The position numbers and the translations under genes are program-made. A stretch of 64,000 nucleotides of DNA, taken from assembly GCF_037975245.1 (NCBI RefSeq), contig NC_092580.1:16132001-16196000 (forward strand), given 5' to 3'. Position 1 is the stretch's first letter. The number at the start of each line of letters is the position of its first letter. The stretch comes from Apostichopus japonicus. Taxonomy: Eukaryota > Echinodermata > Holothuroidea > Aspidochirotida > Stichopodidae. Positions 38,501 through 49,942 of this stretch are shown here, piece by piece. Below the pieces are notes generated by a model. The model searched no databases. It was given only the letters and a program-made list of their open reading frames with translations, and had not been told where the DNA came from.

Positions 38501-41500
38501 ACTGCATAGCAGCACGCTTCTTCTTACGTCGTAGTCGTCCTGCGTCTTTATCCGTCTTCTTCTGCATCTGAAAAAACAAGGCTAGAAAAACAGTTAGAAC
38601 ATATCAAATACATAACCCACCCACCAACCCTGGGACCCCCCCCCCCCCCCCGTCTTCTTCTGCTGGCATCGTCCTGCGTCTTTATCCGTCTTCTTCTGTA
38701 TCTGAAACAACAAGGCAAGAAAATAAGTTAAAACATATCAAATGCAAAACTCACCCACTGACCAAGCCTCCCATTAGGGCCAAAGTAACATCTTAAAAAC
38801 TATAAGTCTCCTTAGCAATACCTAGTGGACCCATTGGAAAAGTTTGATTTTGGTTGTGGGTGCATGGGGTGGGGGGATGGGGTTGGTGGAGAAGGGTACA
38901 CAAAATTTGGGGAGGGTGCTATGGAAGGGATCCAAGGGGAGTGTGTTCCCGTAATCCTTGGCCGTTCAGTGAGAGCCCTAGTTTTGAGGATGTTTAAAAC
39001 TACTTGAAAAATTACTTGATGGGTTACAGACCGTTCTTTGAAGTAACATAAACGCATTTTTAATATAAACTGATCTATCTCTATAAAAATGGGGTTCCTC
39101 ACTCAACACTAAAACAAGCAACTTGTCGTGACTAATAAAAAAGTTGATAAGTTGCATTTGGAAGATTTTACTCACCTTCACTGCATAGCAGCACGCTTCT
39201 TCTTACGTCGTAGTCGTCCTGCGTCTTTATCCGTCTTCTTCTGCATCTGAAAAAACAAGGCTAGAAAAACAGTTAGAACATATCAAATACATAACCCACC
39301 CACCAACCCTGGGACCCCCCCCCGTCTTCTTCTGCTGGCATCGTCCTGCGTCTTTATCCGTCTTCATCTGTATCTGAAACAACAAGGCAAGAAAATAAGT
39401 TAAATTATATCAAATGCAAAACCCACCGACTGACCAAGCCTCCCATTAGGGCCAAAGTAACATCTTAAAAACTATAAGTCTCCTTAGCAATACCTAGTGG
39501 ACCCATTGGAAAAGTTTGATTTTGGTTGTGGGTGCATGGGGTGGGGGGATGGGGTTGGTGGAGAAGGGTACACAAAATTTGGGGAGGGTGCTATGGAAGG
39601 GATCCAAGGGGAGTGTCTTCCCGTAATCCTTGGCCGTTCAGTGAGAAACCCTAGTTTTGAGGATGTTTAAAACTGCTTGGAAATTATTTGATGGGTTACA
39701 GATCGTTCTTTGAAGTAATATAAACGCATTATTATTATAAACTGATCATATCTCTATAAAAATGGGGTTCTTCACTCAACACTAACACAAGCAACTTTTC
39801 GTGACTAATAAAAAAGTTGATAAGTTGCATTTGGAAGATTTTACTCACCTTCACTGCATAGCAGCACGCTTCTTCTTACGTCGTAGTCGTACTGCGTCTT
39901 TATCCGTCTTCTTCTGCATCTGAAAAAACAAGGCTAGAAAAACAGTTAGAACATATCAAATACATAACCCACCCACCAACCCTGGGACACCCCCCCCCCT
40001 CTTCTTCTGCTGGCATCGTCCTGCGTCTTTATCCGTCTTCATCTGTATCTGAAACAACAAGGCAAGAAAATAAGTGAAAACATATCAAATGCAAAACCCA
40101 CCCACTGGGCAAGCCTCCCATTAGGGCCAAAGTAACATCTTAAAAACTATAAGTCTCCTTAGCAATACCTAGTGGACCCATTGGAAAAGTTTGATTTTGG
40201 TTGTGGGTGCATGGGGTGGGGGGATGGGGTTGGTGGAGAAGGGTACACAAAATTTGGGGAGGGTGCTATGGTATTGGATCCAAGGGGAGTGTGTACCTGC
40301 AATCCTTGGCCGTTAAGTGAGAAACCCTAGTTTTGAGGATGTTTAAAACTGCTTGAAAATTATTTGATGGGTTACAGACCGTTCTTTGAAGTAATATAAA
40401 CGCACTATTATTATAAACTGATCATATCTCTAAAAATGGGGTTCTTCACTCAACACTAACACAAGTAACTTTTCGTGACTAATAAAAAAGTTGATCAGTT
40501 GCATTTAGAAGTTCTAACTCACCTTCACTGCATAGCAGCACGCTTCTTCTTACGTCGTAGTCGTCCTGCGTCTTTATCCGTCTTCTTCTGCATCTGAAAA
40601 AACAAGGCTAGAAAAACAGTTAGAACATATCAAATACATAACCCACCCACCAACCCTGGGACACCCCCCCCCCCGTCTTCTTCTGCTGGCATCGTCCTGC
40701 GTCTTTATCCGTCTTCATCTGTATCTGAAACAACAAGGCAAGAAAATAAGTGAAAACATATCAAATGCAAAACCCACCCACTGGGCAAGCCTCCCATTAG
40801 GGCCAAAGTAACATCTTAAAAACTATAAGTCTCCTTAGCAATACCTAGTGGACCCATTGGAAAAGTTTGATTTTGGTTGTGGGTGCATGGGGTGGGGGGA
40901 TGGGGTTGGTGGAGAAGGGTACACAAAATTTGGGGAGGGTGCTATGGTATTGGATCCAAGGGGAGTGTGTACCTGCAATCCTTGGCCGTTAAGTGAGAAA
41001 CCCTAGTTTTGAGGATGTTTAAAACTGCTTGAAAATTATTTTATGGGTTACAGATCGTTCTTTGAAGTAATATAAACGCATTATTATTATAAACTGATCA
41101 TATCTCTATAAAAATCGGGTTCTTCACTCAACACTAACACAAGCAACTTTTCGTGACTAATAAAAAAGTTGATAAGTTGCATTTAGAAGTTCTAACTCAC
41201 CTTCACTGCATAGCAGCACGCTTCTTCTTACGTCGTAGTCGTCCTGCGTCTTTATCCGTCTTGTTCTGCATCTGAAAAAACAAGGCTAGAAAAACAGTTA
41301 GAACATATCAAATAAATAACCCACCCACCAACCCTGGGACCCCCCCCCCCCCGTCTTCTTCTGCTGGCATCGTCCTGCGTCTTTATCCGTCTTCTTCTGT
41401 ATCTGAAACAACAAGGCAAGAAAATAAGTGAAAACATATCAAATGCAAAACCCACCCACTGACCAAGCCTCCCATTAGGGCCAAAGTAACATCTTAAAAA

Positions 41501-44500
41501 CTATAAGTCTCCTTAGCAATACCTAGTGGACCCATTGCAAAAGTTTGAATTTGGTTGTGGGTGCATGGGGTGGGGGAATGTGGTTGGTGGAGAAGGGTAC
41601 ACAAAATTTGGGGAGGGTGCTATGGTATTGGATCCAAGGGGATTGTGTACCTGCAATCCTTGGCCGTTAAGTGAGAAACCCTAGTTTTGAGGATGTTTAA
41701 AACTGCTTGGAAATTATTTGATGGGTTACAGACCGTTCTTTGAAGTAACATAAACGCATTATTATTATAAACTGATCATATCTCTAAAAATGGGGTTCTT
41801 CACTCAACACTAACACAAGCAACTTTTCGTGACTAATAAAAAAGTTGATAAGTTGCATTTAGAAGTTCTAACTCACCTTCACTGCATAGCAGCACGCTTC
41901 TTCTTACGTCGTAGTCGTCCTGCGTCTTTATCCGTCTTCTTCTGCATCTGAAAAAACAAGGCTAGAAAAACAGTTAGAACATATCAAATACATAACCCAC
42001 CCACCAACCCTGGGACCCACCCCCCCTCTTCTTCTGCTGGCATCGTCCTGCGTCTTTATCCGTCTTTATCTGTATCTGAAACAACAAGGCAAGAAAATAA
42101 GTTAAAACATATCAAATGCAAAACCCACCCACTGGGCAAGCCTCCCATTAGGGCCAAAGTAACATCTTAAAAACTATAAGTCTTCTTAGCAATACCTAGT
42201 GGACCCATTGCAAAAGTTTGATTTTGGTGGTGGGTGCATGGGGTGGGGGTATGGGGTTGGTGGAGAAGGGTACACAAAATTTGGGGAGGGTGCTATGGTA
42301 TTGGATCCAAGGGGAGTGTGTACCTGCAATCCTTGGCCGTTCAGTGAGAAACCCTAGTTTTGAGGATGTTTAAAACTGCTTGAAAATTATTTGATGGGTT
42401 ACAGACCGTTCTTTGAAGTAATATAAACGCATTATTATTATAAACTGATCGTATCTCTAAAAATGGGGTTCTTCACTCAACACTAACACAAGCAACTTTT
42501 CGTGACTAATAAAAAAGTTGATAAGTTGCATTTGGAAGATTTTACTCACCTTCACTGCATAGCAGCACGCTTCTTCTTACGTCGTAGTCGTACTGCGTCT
42601 TTATCCGTCTTCTTCTGCATCTGAAAAAACAAGGCTAGAAAAACAGTTAGAACATATCAAATACATAACCCACCCACCAACCCTGGGACCCACCACCCCT
42701 CTTCTTCTGCTGGCATCGTCCTGCGTCTTTATCCGTCTTCATCTGTATCTGAAACAACAAGGCAAGAAAATAAGTTAAATTATATCAAATGCAAAACCCA
42801 CCGACTGACCAAGCCTCCCATTAGGGCCAAAGTAACATCTTAAAAACTATAAGTCTCCTTAGCAATACCTAGTGGACCCATTGCAAAAGTTTGATTTTGG
42901 TTGTGGGTGCATGGGGTGGGGGGATGGGGTTGGTGGAGAAGGGTACACAAAATCTGGGGAGGGTGCTATGGTATTGGATCCAAGGGGAGTGTGTACCTGC
43001 AATCCTTGGCCGTTAAGTGAGAAACCCTAGTTTTGAGGATGTTTAAAACTGCTTGAAAATTATTTTATGGGTTACAGATCGTTCTTTGAAGTAATGTAAA
43101 CGCATTATTATTATAAACTGATCGTATCTCTAAAAATGGTGCTATTCACTCAACACTAACACAAGCAACTTTTCGTGACTAATGAAAAAGTTGATAAGTT
43201 GCATTTGGAAGATTTTACTCACCTTCACTGCATAGCAGCACGCTTCTTCTTACGTCGTAGTCGTCCTGCGTCTTTATCCGTCTTCTTCTGCATCTGAAAA
43301 AACAAGGCTAGAAAAACAGTTAGAACATATCAAATACATAACCCACCCACCAACCCTGGGACACCCCCCCCCCCCCGTCTTCTTCTGCTGGCATCGTCCT
43401 GCGTCTTTATCCGTCTTCTTCTGTATCTGAAACAACAAGGCAAGAAAATAAGTTAAAACATATCAAATGCAAAACTCACCCACTGACCAAGCCTCCCATT
43501 AGGGCCAAAGTAACATCTTAAAAACTATAAGTCTCCTTAGCAATACCTAGTGGACCCATTGGAAAAGTTTGATTTTGGTTGTGGGTGGGTTGGGGGGATG
43601 GGGTTGGTGGAGAAGGGTACACAAAATTTGGGGAGGGTGCTATGGAAGGGATCCAAGGGGAGTGTGTTCCCGTAATCCTTGGCCGTTCAGTGAGAGCCCT
43701 AGTTTTGAGGATGTTTAAAACTACTTGAAAAATTACTTGATGGGTTACAGACCGTTCTTTGAAGTAACATAAACGCATTTTTAATATAAACTGATCTATC
43801 TCTATAAAAATGGGGTTCCTCACTCAACACTAAAACAAGCAACTTGTCGTGACTAATAAAAAAGTTGATAAGTTGCATTTGGAAGATTTTACTCACCTTC
43901 ACTGCATAGCAGCACGCTTCTTCTTACGTCGTAGTCGTCCTGCGTCTTTATCCGTCTTCTTCTGCATCTGAAAAAACAAGGCTAGAAAAACAGTTAGAAC
44001 ATATCAAATACATAACCCACCCACCAACCCTGGGACCCCCCCCCCCCCGTCTTCTTCTGCTGGCATCGTCCTGCGTCTTTATCCGTCTTCATCTGTATCT
44101 GAAACAACAAGGCAAGAAAATAAGTTAAATTATATCAAATGCAAAACCCACCGACTGACCAAGCCTCCCATTAGGGCCAAAGTAACATCTTAAAAACTAT
44201 AAGTCTCCTTAGCAATACCTAGTGGACCCATTGGAAAAGTTTGATTTTGGTTGTGGGTGCATGGGGTGGGGGGATGGGGTTGGTGGAGAAGGGTACACAA
44301 AATTTGGGGAGGGTGCTATGGAAGGGATCCAAGGGGAGTGTCTTCCCGTAATCCTTGGCCGTTAAGTGAGAAACCCTAGTTTTGAGGATGTTTAAAACTG
44401 CTTGAAAATTATTTGATGGGTTACAGACCGTTCTTTGAAGTAATATAAACGCACTATTATTATAAACTGATCATATCTCTAAAAATGGGGTTCTTCACTC

Positions 44501-45380
44501 AACACTAACACAAGTAACTTTTCGTGACTAATAAAAAAGTTGATCAGTTGCATTTAGAAGTTCTAACTCACCTTCACTGCATAGCAGCACGCTTCTTCTT
44601 ACGTCGTAGTCGTCCTGCGTCTTTATCCGTCTTCTTCTGCATCTGAAAAAACAAGGCTAGAAAAACAGTTAGAACATATCAAATACATAACCCACCCACC
44701 AACCCTGGGACACCCCCCCCCCCTCTTCTTCTGCTGGCATCGTCCTGCGTCTTTATCCGTCTTCATCTGTATCTGAAACAACAAGGCAAGAAAATAAGTG
44801 AAAACATATCAAATGCAAAACCCACCCACTGGGCAAGCCTCCCATTAGGGCCAAAGTAACATCTTAAAAACTATAAGTCTCCTTAGCAATACCTAGTGGA
44901 CCCATTGCAAAAGTTTGATTTTGGTTGTGGGTGCATGGGGAGGGGGGATGGGGTTGGTGGAGAAGGGTACACAAAATTTGGGGAGGGTGCTATGGTATTG
45001 GATCCAAGGGGAGTGTGTACCTGCAATCCTTGGCCGTTAAGTGAGAAACCCTAGTTTTGAGGATGTTTAAAACTGCTTGAAAATTATTTGATGAGTTACA
45101 GACCGTTCTTTGAAGTAATATAAACGCACTATTATTATAAACTGATCATATCTCTAAAAATTGGGTTCTTCACTCAACACTAACACAAGTGACTTTTCGT
45201 GACTAATAAAAAAGTTGATCAGTTGCATTTAGAAGTTCTAACTCACCTTCACTGCATAGCAGCACGCTTCTTCTTACGTCGTAGTCGTCCTGCGTCTTTA
45301 TCCGTCTTCTTCTGCATCTGAAAAAACAAGGCTAGAAAAACAGTTAGAACATATCAAATACATAACCCACCCACTAACCC
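20571..45380. repeat. Macrosatellite, ~37 units of ~675 bp
   Basis: The landmark ggccaaagtaacatctta recurs at 20562, 21241, 21918, 22594, 23269, 23938, 24613 and so on to about 45920, at 669-679-bp spacing. Each unit is a fusion. One part is two copies of the short array block (cgtcctgcgtctttatccgt, with the ctgaaa, aaggc and C-tract core). The other is about 430 bp of new sequence (from cctcccattagggccaaa through gatccaaggggagtg and aaccctagttttgagg to gtgactaataaaaaagttga). Units are very similar, and differences cluster as shared variants. The C-run varies from about 6 to 17. Short open frames (for example those beginning MGFAFDMFSL or MRNPIFIEID) recur only because units recur. No coding function is supported. 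Confidence 0.97.
20962..21032 (-). other. Exon-like cassette repeated in every 675-bp unit (first instance)
   Basis: On the minus strand the order is gttctaac (branch-point-like), ttctagccttgttttttcag, a 71-nt block, then aag/gtgagt. All three splice elements match animal consensus well. The block reads MQKKTDKDAGRLRRKKKRAA and then MQ-stop in frame 0. In the phase set by the 5' exon at 49116-49161 it would read DAEEDG-stop. Its length (71 nt) is not a multiple of three, so serial inclusion would not keep a frame open. The last 20 nt are identical to the 3' end of that single-copy exon. Transcription and splicing are unproven. Confidence 0.6.
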
Positions 45381-47215
45381 TGGGACCCCCCCCCTCTTCT
45401 TCTGGTGGCATCGTCCTGCGTCTTAGTACACCTCCTTCCGTCTGCAACCACCTTCCACAGACGTCATCCTTCTTACATCGTCATCATTCTGCGTCTTAAT
45501 CCGTCTTCTGCATCTGAAAAATCAAGGCTAGAAAACAGATAGAACATATCAAATACATAACCCACCCACTACCCCTGGGACCCCCCACCCCCTCTTCTTC
45601 TGTGGCATCGTCCAGCGTCTTAGTACACCTCCTTCCGTCTGCAACCACCTTCCACAGATATCATCCTTCTTACGTCGTAGTCGTCCTGCGTCCTTATCCG
45701 TCTTCTGCATCTGAAAAAAACAAGGCTAGAAAAACAGATAGAACATATCAAATACATAACCCACCCACCAACCCTGGGACCCCCCCCCCCGCCCCTCTTC
45801 TTCTGCTGACATCGTCCTGCGTCTTTATCCGTCTTCTTCTGTATCTGAAACAACAAGGCAAGAAAATAAGTTAAAACATATCAAATGCAAAACCCACCCA
45901 CTGACCAAGCCTCCCATTAGGGCCAAAGTAACATCTTAAAAACTATAAGTCTTCTTAGCAATACCTAGTAGACCCATTGGAAAAGTTTGATTTTGGTGGT
46001 GGGTGCATGGGGTGGGGGGATGGGGTTGGTGGAGAAGGGTACACAAAATTTGAGGAGGGTGCTATGGTATTGGATCCAAGGGGATTGTGTACCTGCAATC
46101 CTTGGCCGTTAAGTGAGAAACCCTAGTTTTGAGGATGTTTAAAACTGCTTGGAAATTATTTTATGGGTTACAGACCGTTCTTTGAAGTAATATAAACGCA
46201 TTATTATTATAAACTGATCATATCTCTATAAAGATGGGTTCTTCACTCAACACTAACACAAGCAACTTTTCGTGACTAATAAAAAAGTTGATAAGTTGCA
46301 TTTAGAAGTTCTAACTCACCTTCACTGCATAGCAGCACGCTTCTTCTTACGTCGTAGTCGTCCTGCGTCTTTATCCGTCTTCTTCTGCATCTGAAAAAAC
46401 AAGGCTAGAAAAACAGTTAGAACATATCAAATACATAACCCACCCACCAACCCTGGGACCCCCCCCCCCCGTCTTCTTCTGCTGACATCGTCCTGCGTCT
46501 TTATCCGTCTTCTTCTGCATCTGAAAAAACAAGGCTAGAAAAACAGTTAGAACATATCAAATACATAACCCACCCACTAACCCTGGGACCCCCCTCTTCT
46601 TCTTTTGGTGGCATCCAGCATCATAATCCACCTCCTTCCGTCTGCAACCACCTTCCACAGACGTCATCCTTCTTCTTACATCGTCATCATTCTGCGTCTT
46701 AATCCGTCTTCTGCATCTGAAAAAAAAACAAGGCTAGAAAACAGATAGAACATATCAAATACATAACCCACCCACTACCCCTGGGACCCCCCACCCCCTC
46801 TCCTTCTGTGGCATCGTCCAGCGTCTTAGTACACCTCCTTCCGTCTGCAACCACCTTCCACAGATATCATCCTTCTTACGTCGTCATCGTCCTGCGTCTT
46901 AATCCGTCTTCTGCATCTGAAAAAACAAGGCTAGAAAAACAGATAGAACATATCAAATACATAACCCACCCACTAACCCTGGGACCCCCCCCCCCCCCTT
47001 CTTCTTCTGGTGGCATCTTCCAGCGTCTTAATCCACCTCCTTCCGTCTTCATCCACCTCGTCCTGCGTCTTGATCAGGTTAGAACAAGGTTAGAACATAT
47101 CAAATACATAACCCTCCCACTAGCCCTGGGACCCCCTCTTCTTCTGGTGGCATCGTCCTGCGTCTTGATCAGTCTTCTTCTGCATCTGAAACAATAAGGC
47201 AAGAAACACAGTCAA
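45381..47215. repeat. Right edge of the array: mixed short and long units
   Basis: Units of irregular length combine the ctccttccgtctgcaacca / ccttccacaga variants with the cgtcctgcgtctt and C-tract blocks. One further 675-bp unit is embedded (about 45840-46500). Order is lost compared with the core, as expected at the decaying edge of a tandem array. Open frames at 45602-45874 and 46808-47197 are array translations. Confidence 0.9.
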
Positions 47216-47530
47216 AACAGCAAAAGTTTGATTTTGTTAGGGGGGATGGGGTTGGTGGAGAAGGGTACACAAAATTTGGGGAGGGTGCTATGGGAGGGAT
47301 CCAAAGGGAGTGTTTACCCGCAATCCTTGGCTGTTAAGGAGAGCCCTAGTCTCGAGGATGTTTAAAACTAGATTGCCCACGCATTGATACTTGCACTGCT
47401 GCGCTGCTTACCAGCATTCTCGTCGTGATACCGGAGAGGGGTTTTTAACCAGTATACAACAGTAGCAGAAAAATTACTTGAAGGGTTACAGACCGTTCTT
47501 TGAAGCAATATAAACGCAAAGGAGATAAGA
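47216..47530. repeat. Diverged partial copy of the 675-bp unit
   Basis: It matches the unit from gcaaaagtttgattttgtt through ggttggtggagaagggtac and ggatccaaagggagtg to gggttacagaccgttctttg and aatataaacgca. It contains an extra segment (ctagattgcccacgcattg, about 47370-47388) that is absent from all array units but present in the copy next to the 5' exon (about 48931). Confidence 0.85.
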
Positions 47531-48298
47531 GTCTCATGGTCGGAGTCTACCAACACCTGTACATACTGCATACTGGAATAATTTCGACGAAGTAATTACA
47601 TCATCCTACAATGTATAAATGCATAATTTATGGCAAAAGAAGTTGAGATTTAAATGTTTTTATATGATAACAACAACCAAGTCTGTGTTGGGAGTGAATT
47701 ATGGATGTTTCTCATTTGTCATGGAATGTTGTTTCATTTTTTGACATTTGGGTTTGACTCTGAACTGATTCTATTGCATGTAGTTTTTTGATTGACCTAA
47801 AAAAGAGATACAATAATAGAGTATAAAACCTCCTTTACAACATCATTTGAACCTCAAATTAGCCTATATTTCTTTTCATTGTGGGAGCAGGGAACACTTT
47901 CATGCCACGGGAAAGAATGAATTATCACCTACTATTCAATTTATTGATTTTACACAAAAATAAAATGCATATTTCTCAAATTTTGGGTGACAAAAGCCAG
48001 CTACTTACTTAGTTTGGCAGATGCAATTAGCTAAATGTAGCCTGCAGCCTATTACAAGCCTACAGTTGGCCACTGCGTAATAAAATACATATTGCCTAAC
48101 TAACCGCACTCGATGGAGTGTCTCGAACCGTATGCACAACGACGTCATCAATGTTCGTTATCATCCTTTCTATGATTCGTCCTAAGTTGTTGCACGAACA
48201 ACATGTTATGAAGCTAGCTAGCAATCGTACGTGATACGTTCTTCCTATAAATAAGTATTTCACTGCTAATACACTGCGATAACGATATTTGTTTTTAG
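47531..48298. other. No gene recognised
   Basis: AT-rich unique-looking sequence. A minus-strand open frame at 48096-48398 overlaps the orphan exon on the other strand and shows no recognisable motif. Confidence 0.4.
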
Positions 48299-48487
48299 GC
48301 CACTGCACATCTGGCTGTCTTACAAAATATGAAAGTTTATATTTTCCATCAGTTAAGTTCGTCAAATGTATTAAAGCCAGACATTGGACAATAAACAAGA
48401 ATCATCCTACTGGAAAAATTGTAAAAGAGCACTTCGTTTGTCCTTCTGATATAATATGTAAAAGAACTTGTACAAGAATTCAAACAG
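48299..48487 (+). CDS. Orphan candidate exon, Cys-rich
   Basis: A 189-nt open block follows a tatttgtttttag acceptor and ends at acag/gtaac. In the open frame it reads HCTSGCLTKYESLYFPSVKF, continues with VKCIKARHW, and ends HFVCPSDIICKRTCTRIQT. Six cysteines in 62 residues, plus the length divisible by three and splice-like borders, favour a real exon, perhaps of a secreted or zinc-binding protein. I recognise no family. No neighbouring exon was identified, and the stretch could be a fossil or a chance open frame. Confidence 0.3.
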
Positions 48488-48569
48488 GTAACAAAATCTG
48501 CTGATAATATCATATGATAATTATGAAACTGCAAAACATTGCACCAGGTCGCATCTAAGGACCTTCAAT

Positions 48570-48667
48570 TGTTAAAAAAAAAAAACTCAAAGGCGAGGGG
48601 ATACCCCCTCCCCCATATCAATCGCCAAAAAAATGCTTCCCCTTTCAAATTCCTGGCTACGTCACTG
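48570..48667 (-). mobile_element. Fragment of a hAT-like element end
   Basis: On the minus strand the sequence starts cagtgacgtagccagga, a terminus very common in invertebrate hAT-type MITEs, followed by the G-rich atatgggggagggggtatcc. I could not find the other end, so this is a truncated copy or its partner end has decayed. Confidence 0.5.
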
Positions 48668-48871
48668 ATTCCTGTGCCATAATTTCTACAGCATTGTGGA
48701 CCCAATTCGACAAACGCATTGAATAGACCAAACTATTTACTTTGGGACCAGACCGGGGGCCAGATTGCTCCAATAGAGGAGACACAGAGTGGGCTGGTGG
48801 TCAAGGCCCCACAAGTTAGTAAAAAAAGATCATCGTGCTTTTCAGTAGTTTTTATCACAGGACTATAAAAG

Positions 48872-49115
48872 ACTGGAATACGCAAGCCTTGGCCGTTAAT
48901 GTGAGCCCTAGTCTTGGGGGTGATCAAAACTAGATTACCCACGCAATTGCTAGCACTGCTGCTGGGTTACAGACCGTTCTTTGAAGTTCAACGCGTTATT
49001 ATTATAAACTGATCATATCTCTATAAAGTTTGTGTTCCTCACTCAACACTAAAACAAGCAACTTGTCGTGAGCAATAAAAAGATTGGGTAGTTCAATTTG
49101 GAAGATTTTACTTAC
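48872..49115 (-). repeat. Single-copy relative of the array unit, intron of the 5' exon
   Basis: On the minus strand this is the intron-like sequence directly after the donor at 49115. It aligns with the array unit over ttgccgt-, gttacagaccgttctttgaa-, attattattataaactgatc-, aacactaaaacaagcaac- and gaagattttact-type blocks. It keeps the acttgtcgtgagc and aaaacaagcaac variants, otherwise found only in the array units near 23.6, 39.1 and 43.8 kb. It also has a cccacgcaattgctagcact segment missing from the array. Confidence 0.85.
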
Positions 49116-49161
49116 CTTCACTGCATAGCAGCACGAAGTTACGAACGTTGGCTTCCTCCAT
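49116..49161 (-). CDS. Candidate 5' coding exon (probable array seed)
   Basis: On the minus strand an ATG at 49161-49159 opens 15 codons reading MEEANVRNFVLLCSE plus one base, then gaag/gtaagt, a consensus donor. The 3' end of the exon, cgtgctgctatgcagtgaag, is identical to the 3' end of the 71-nt block in each 675-bp unit, and the following intron is homologous too. A tgacgt half-site lies just upstream of the ATG. The downstream exon is not identified: the nearest acceptor-bearing blocks are in the array, and they give early stops in this phase. The gene may be broken, or its true exon 2 may lie to the left of the window's array. The protein is not recognised. Confidence 0.45.
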
Positions 49162-49199
49162 CACGTCATGTTGCAAACTAAATTCCCGCCAATTCTCAT

Positions 49200-49940
49200 C
49201 AATACGGATGTGTTGCTGTCTGGCCTTTTATCAAAGGATTATCTTTCAAAGTCAGTGAACCAGTGAGGTGATCTACTTACGTCCTTTTAAATAATGGTGC
49301 CAGTGAACTGGTTTGCAGTACCTTGTTCAAGTTCATCCTAATCTACAAGTTGTGTCCCGACTCAATGTAATTTTGTTAGTGCTTAATATCCGAGAATCTT
49401 AAGTATTTTATGGCACTAAGGGGCATTACTAAGCTTCGAAGGTGGGGGATTTTTGGCTGACGATCTTTCTCTTTACAATTTTTCTCTAACTCCTCGATCG
49501 CACTGTCACCAAACAATGGTGGGATGCAGGAGTTCAAGGAGGTGTTGGAGTGGCATTATGGTCGTTAATTCCGACTCCCTTGTACGAGAGCCCTCTCCTA
49601 AAAATGTTCAACGTGTAAAGGTGCATACTGAGGTATGTATACGTAGGTTTTATATTAATACGGCCATACATGCAAAGTTGTGCTAATAACTAGACTGTAT
49701 TATGTGGGGTTAATAAAAAGCCTGAAAAATGAATAATCAAATCATTCATTTTTTTCTCCCATCGTAACTTGGCTACTGGTTCTGGGAAATTCGTGCCTGT
49801 TGGGTTGGGAGGATGAAAATCTTCGGAAAGTTTTATGAAGATAACTTAATTCAGGATTTGCCCCACAATCAGTAATAATGAGAATAACAATATTGAGGAT
49901 TTATAAAGTGCATACATATCAACCGATAACGGTGCTCAAG
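49200..49940. other. No gene recognised
   Basis: Region upstream (in minus-strand sense) of the candidate 5' exon. It would hold the promoter if that exon is real, but I see no clear TATA element or initiator. The 49453-49686 plus-strand open frame shows no known motif. Confidence 0.35.
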
Positions 49941-49942
49941 GC

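Noticed and set aside
23284-43902. Recurring ~67-101-codon frames (MRNPIFIEID..., MKVSKIFQMQ..., MGFAFDMFSL...)
   Set aside because: They recur only because the 675-bp unit recurs; no domain, no consistent frame across units.
20571-45380. CRISPR-like array reading of the regular repeats
   Set aside because: The repeats are contiguous 675-bp units with no unique spacers, and the DNA is eukaryotic.
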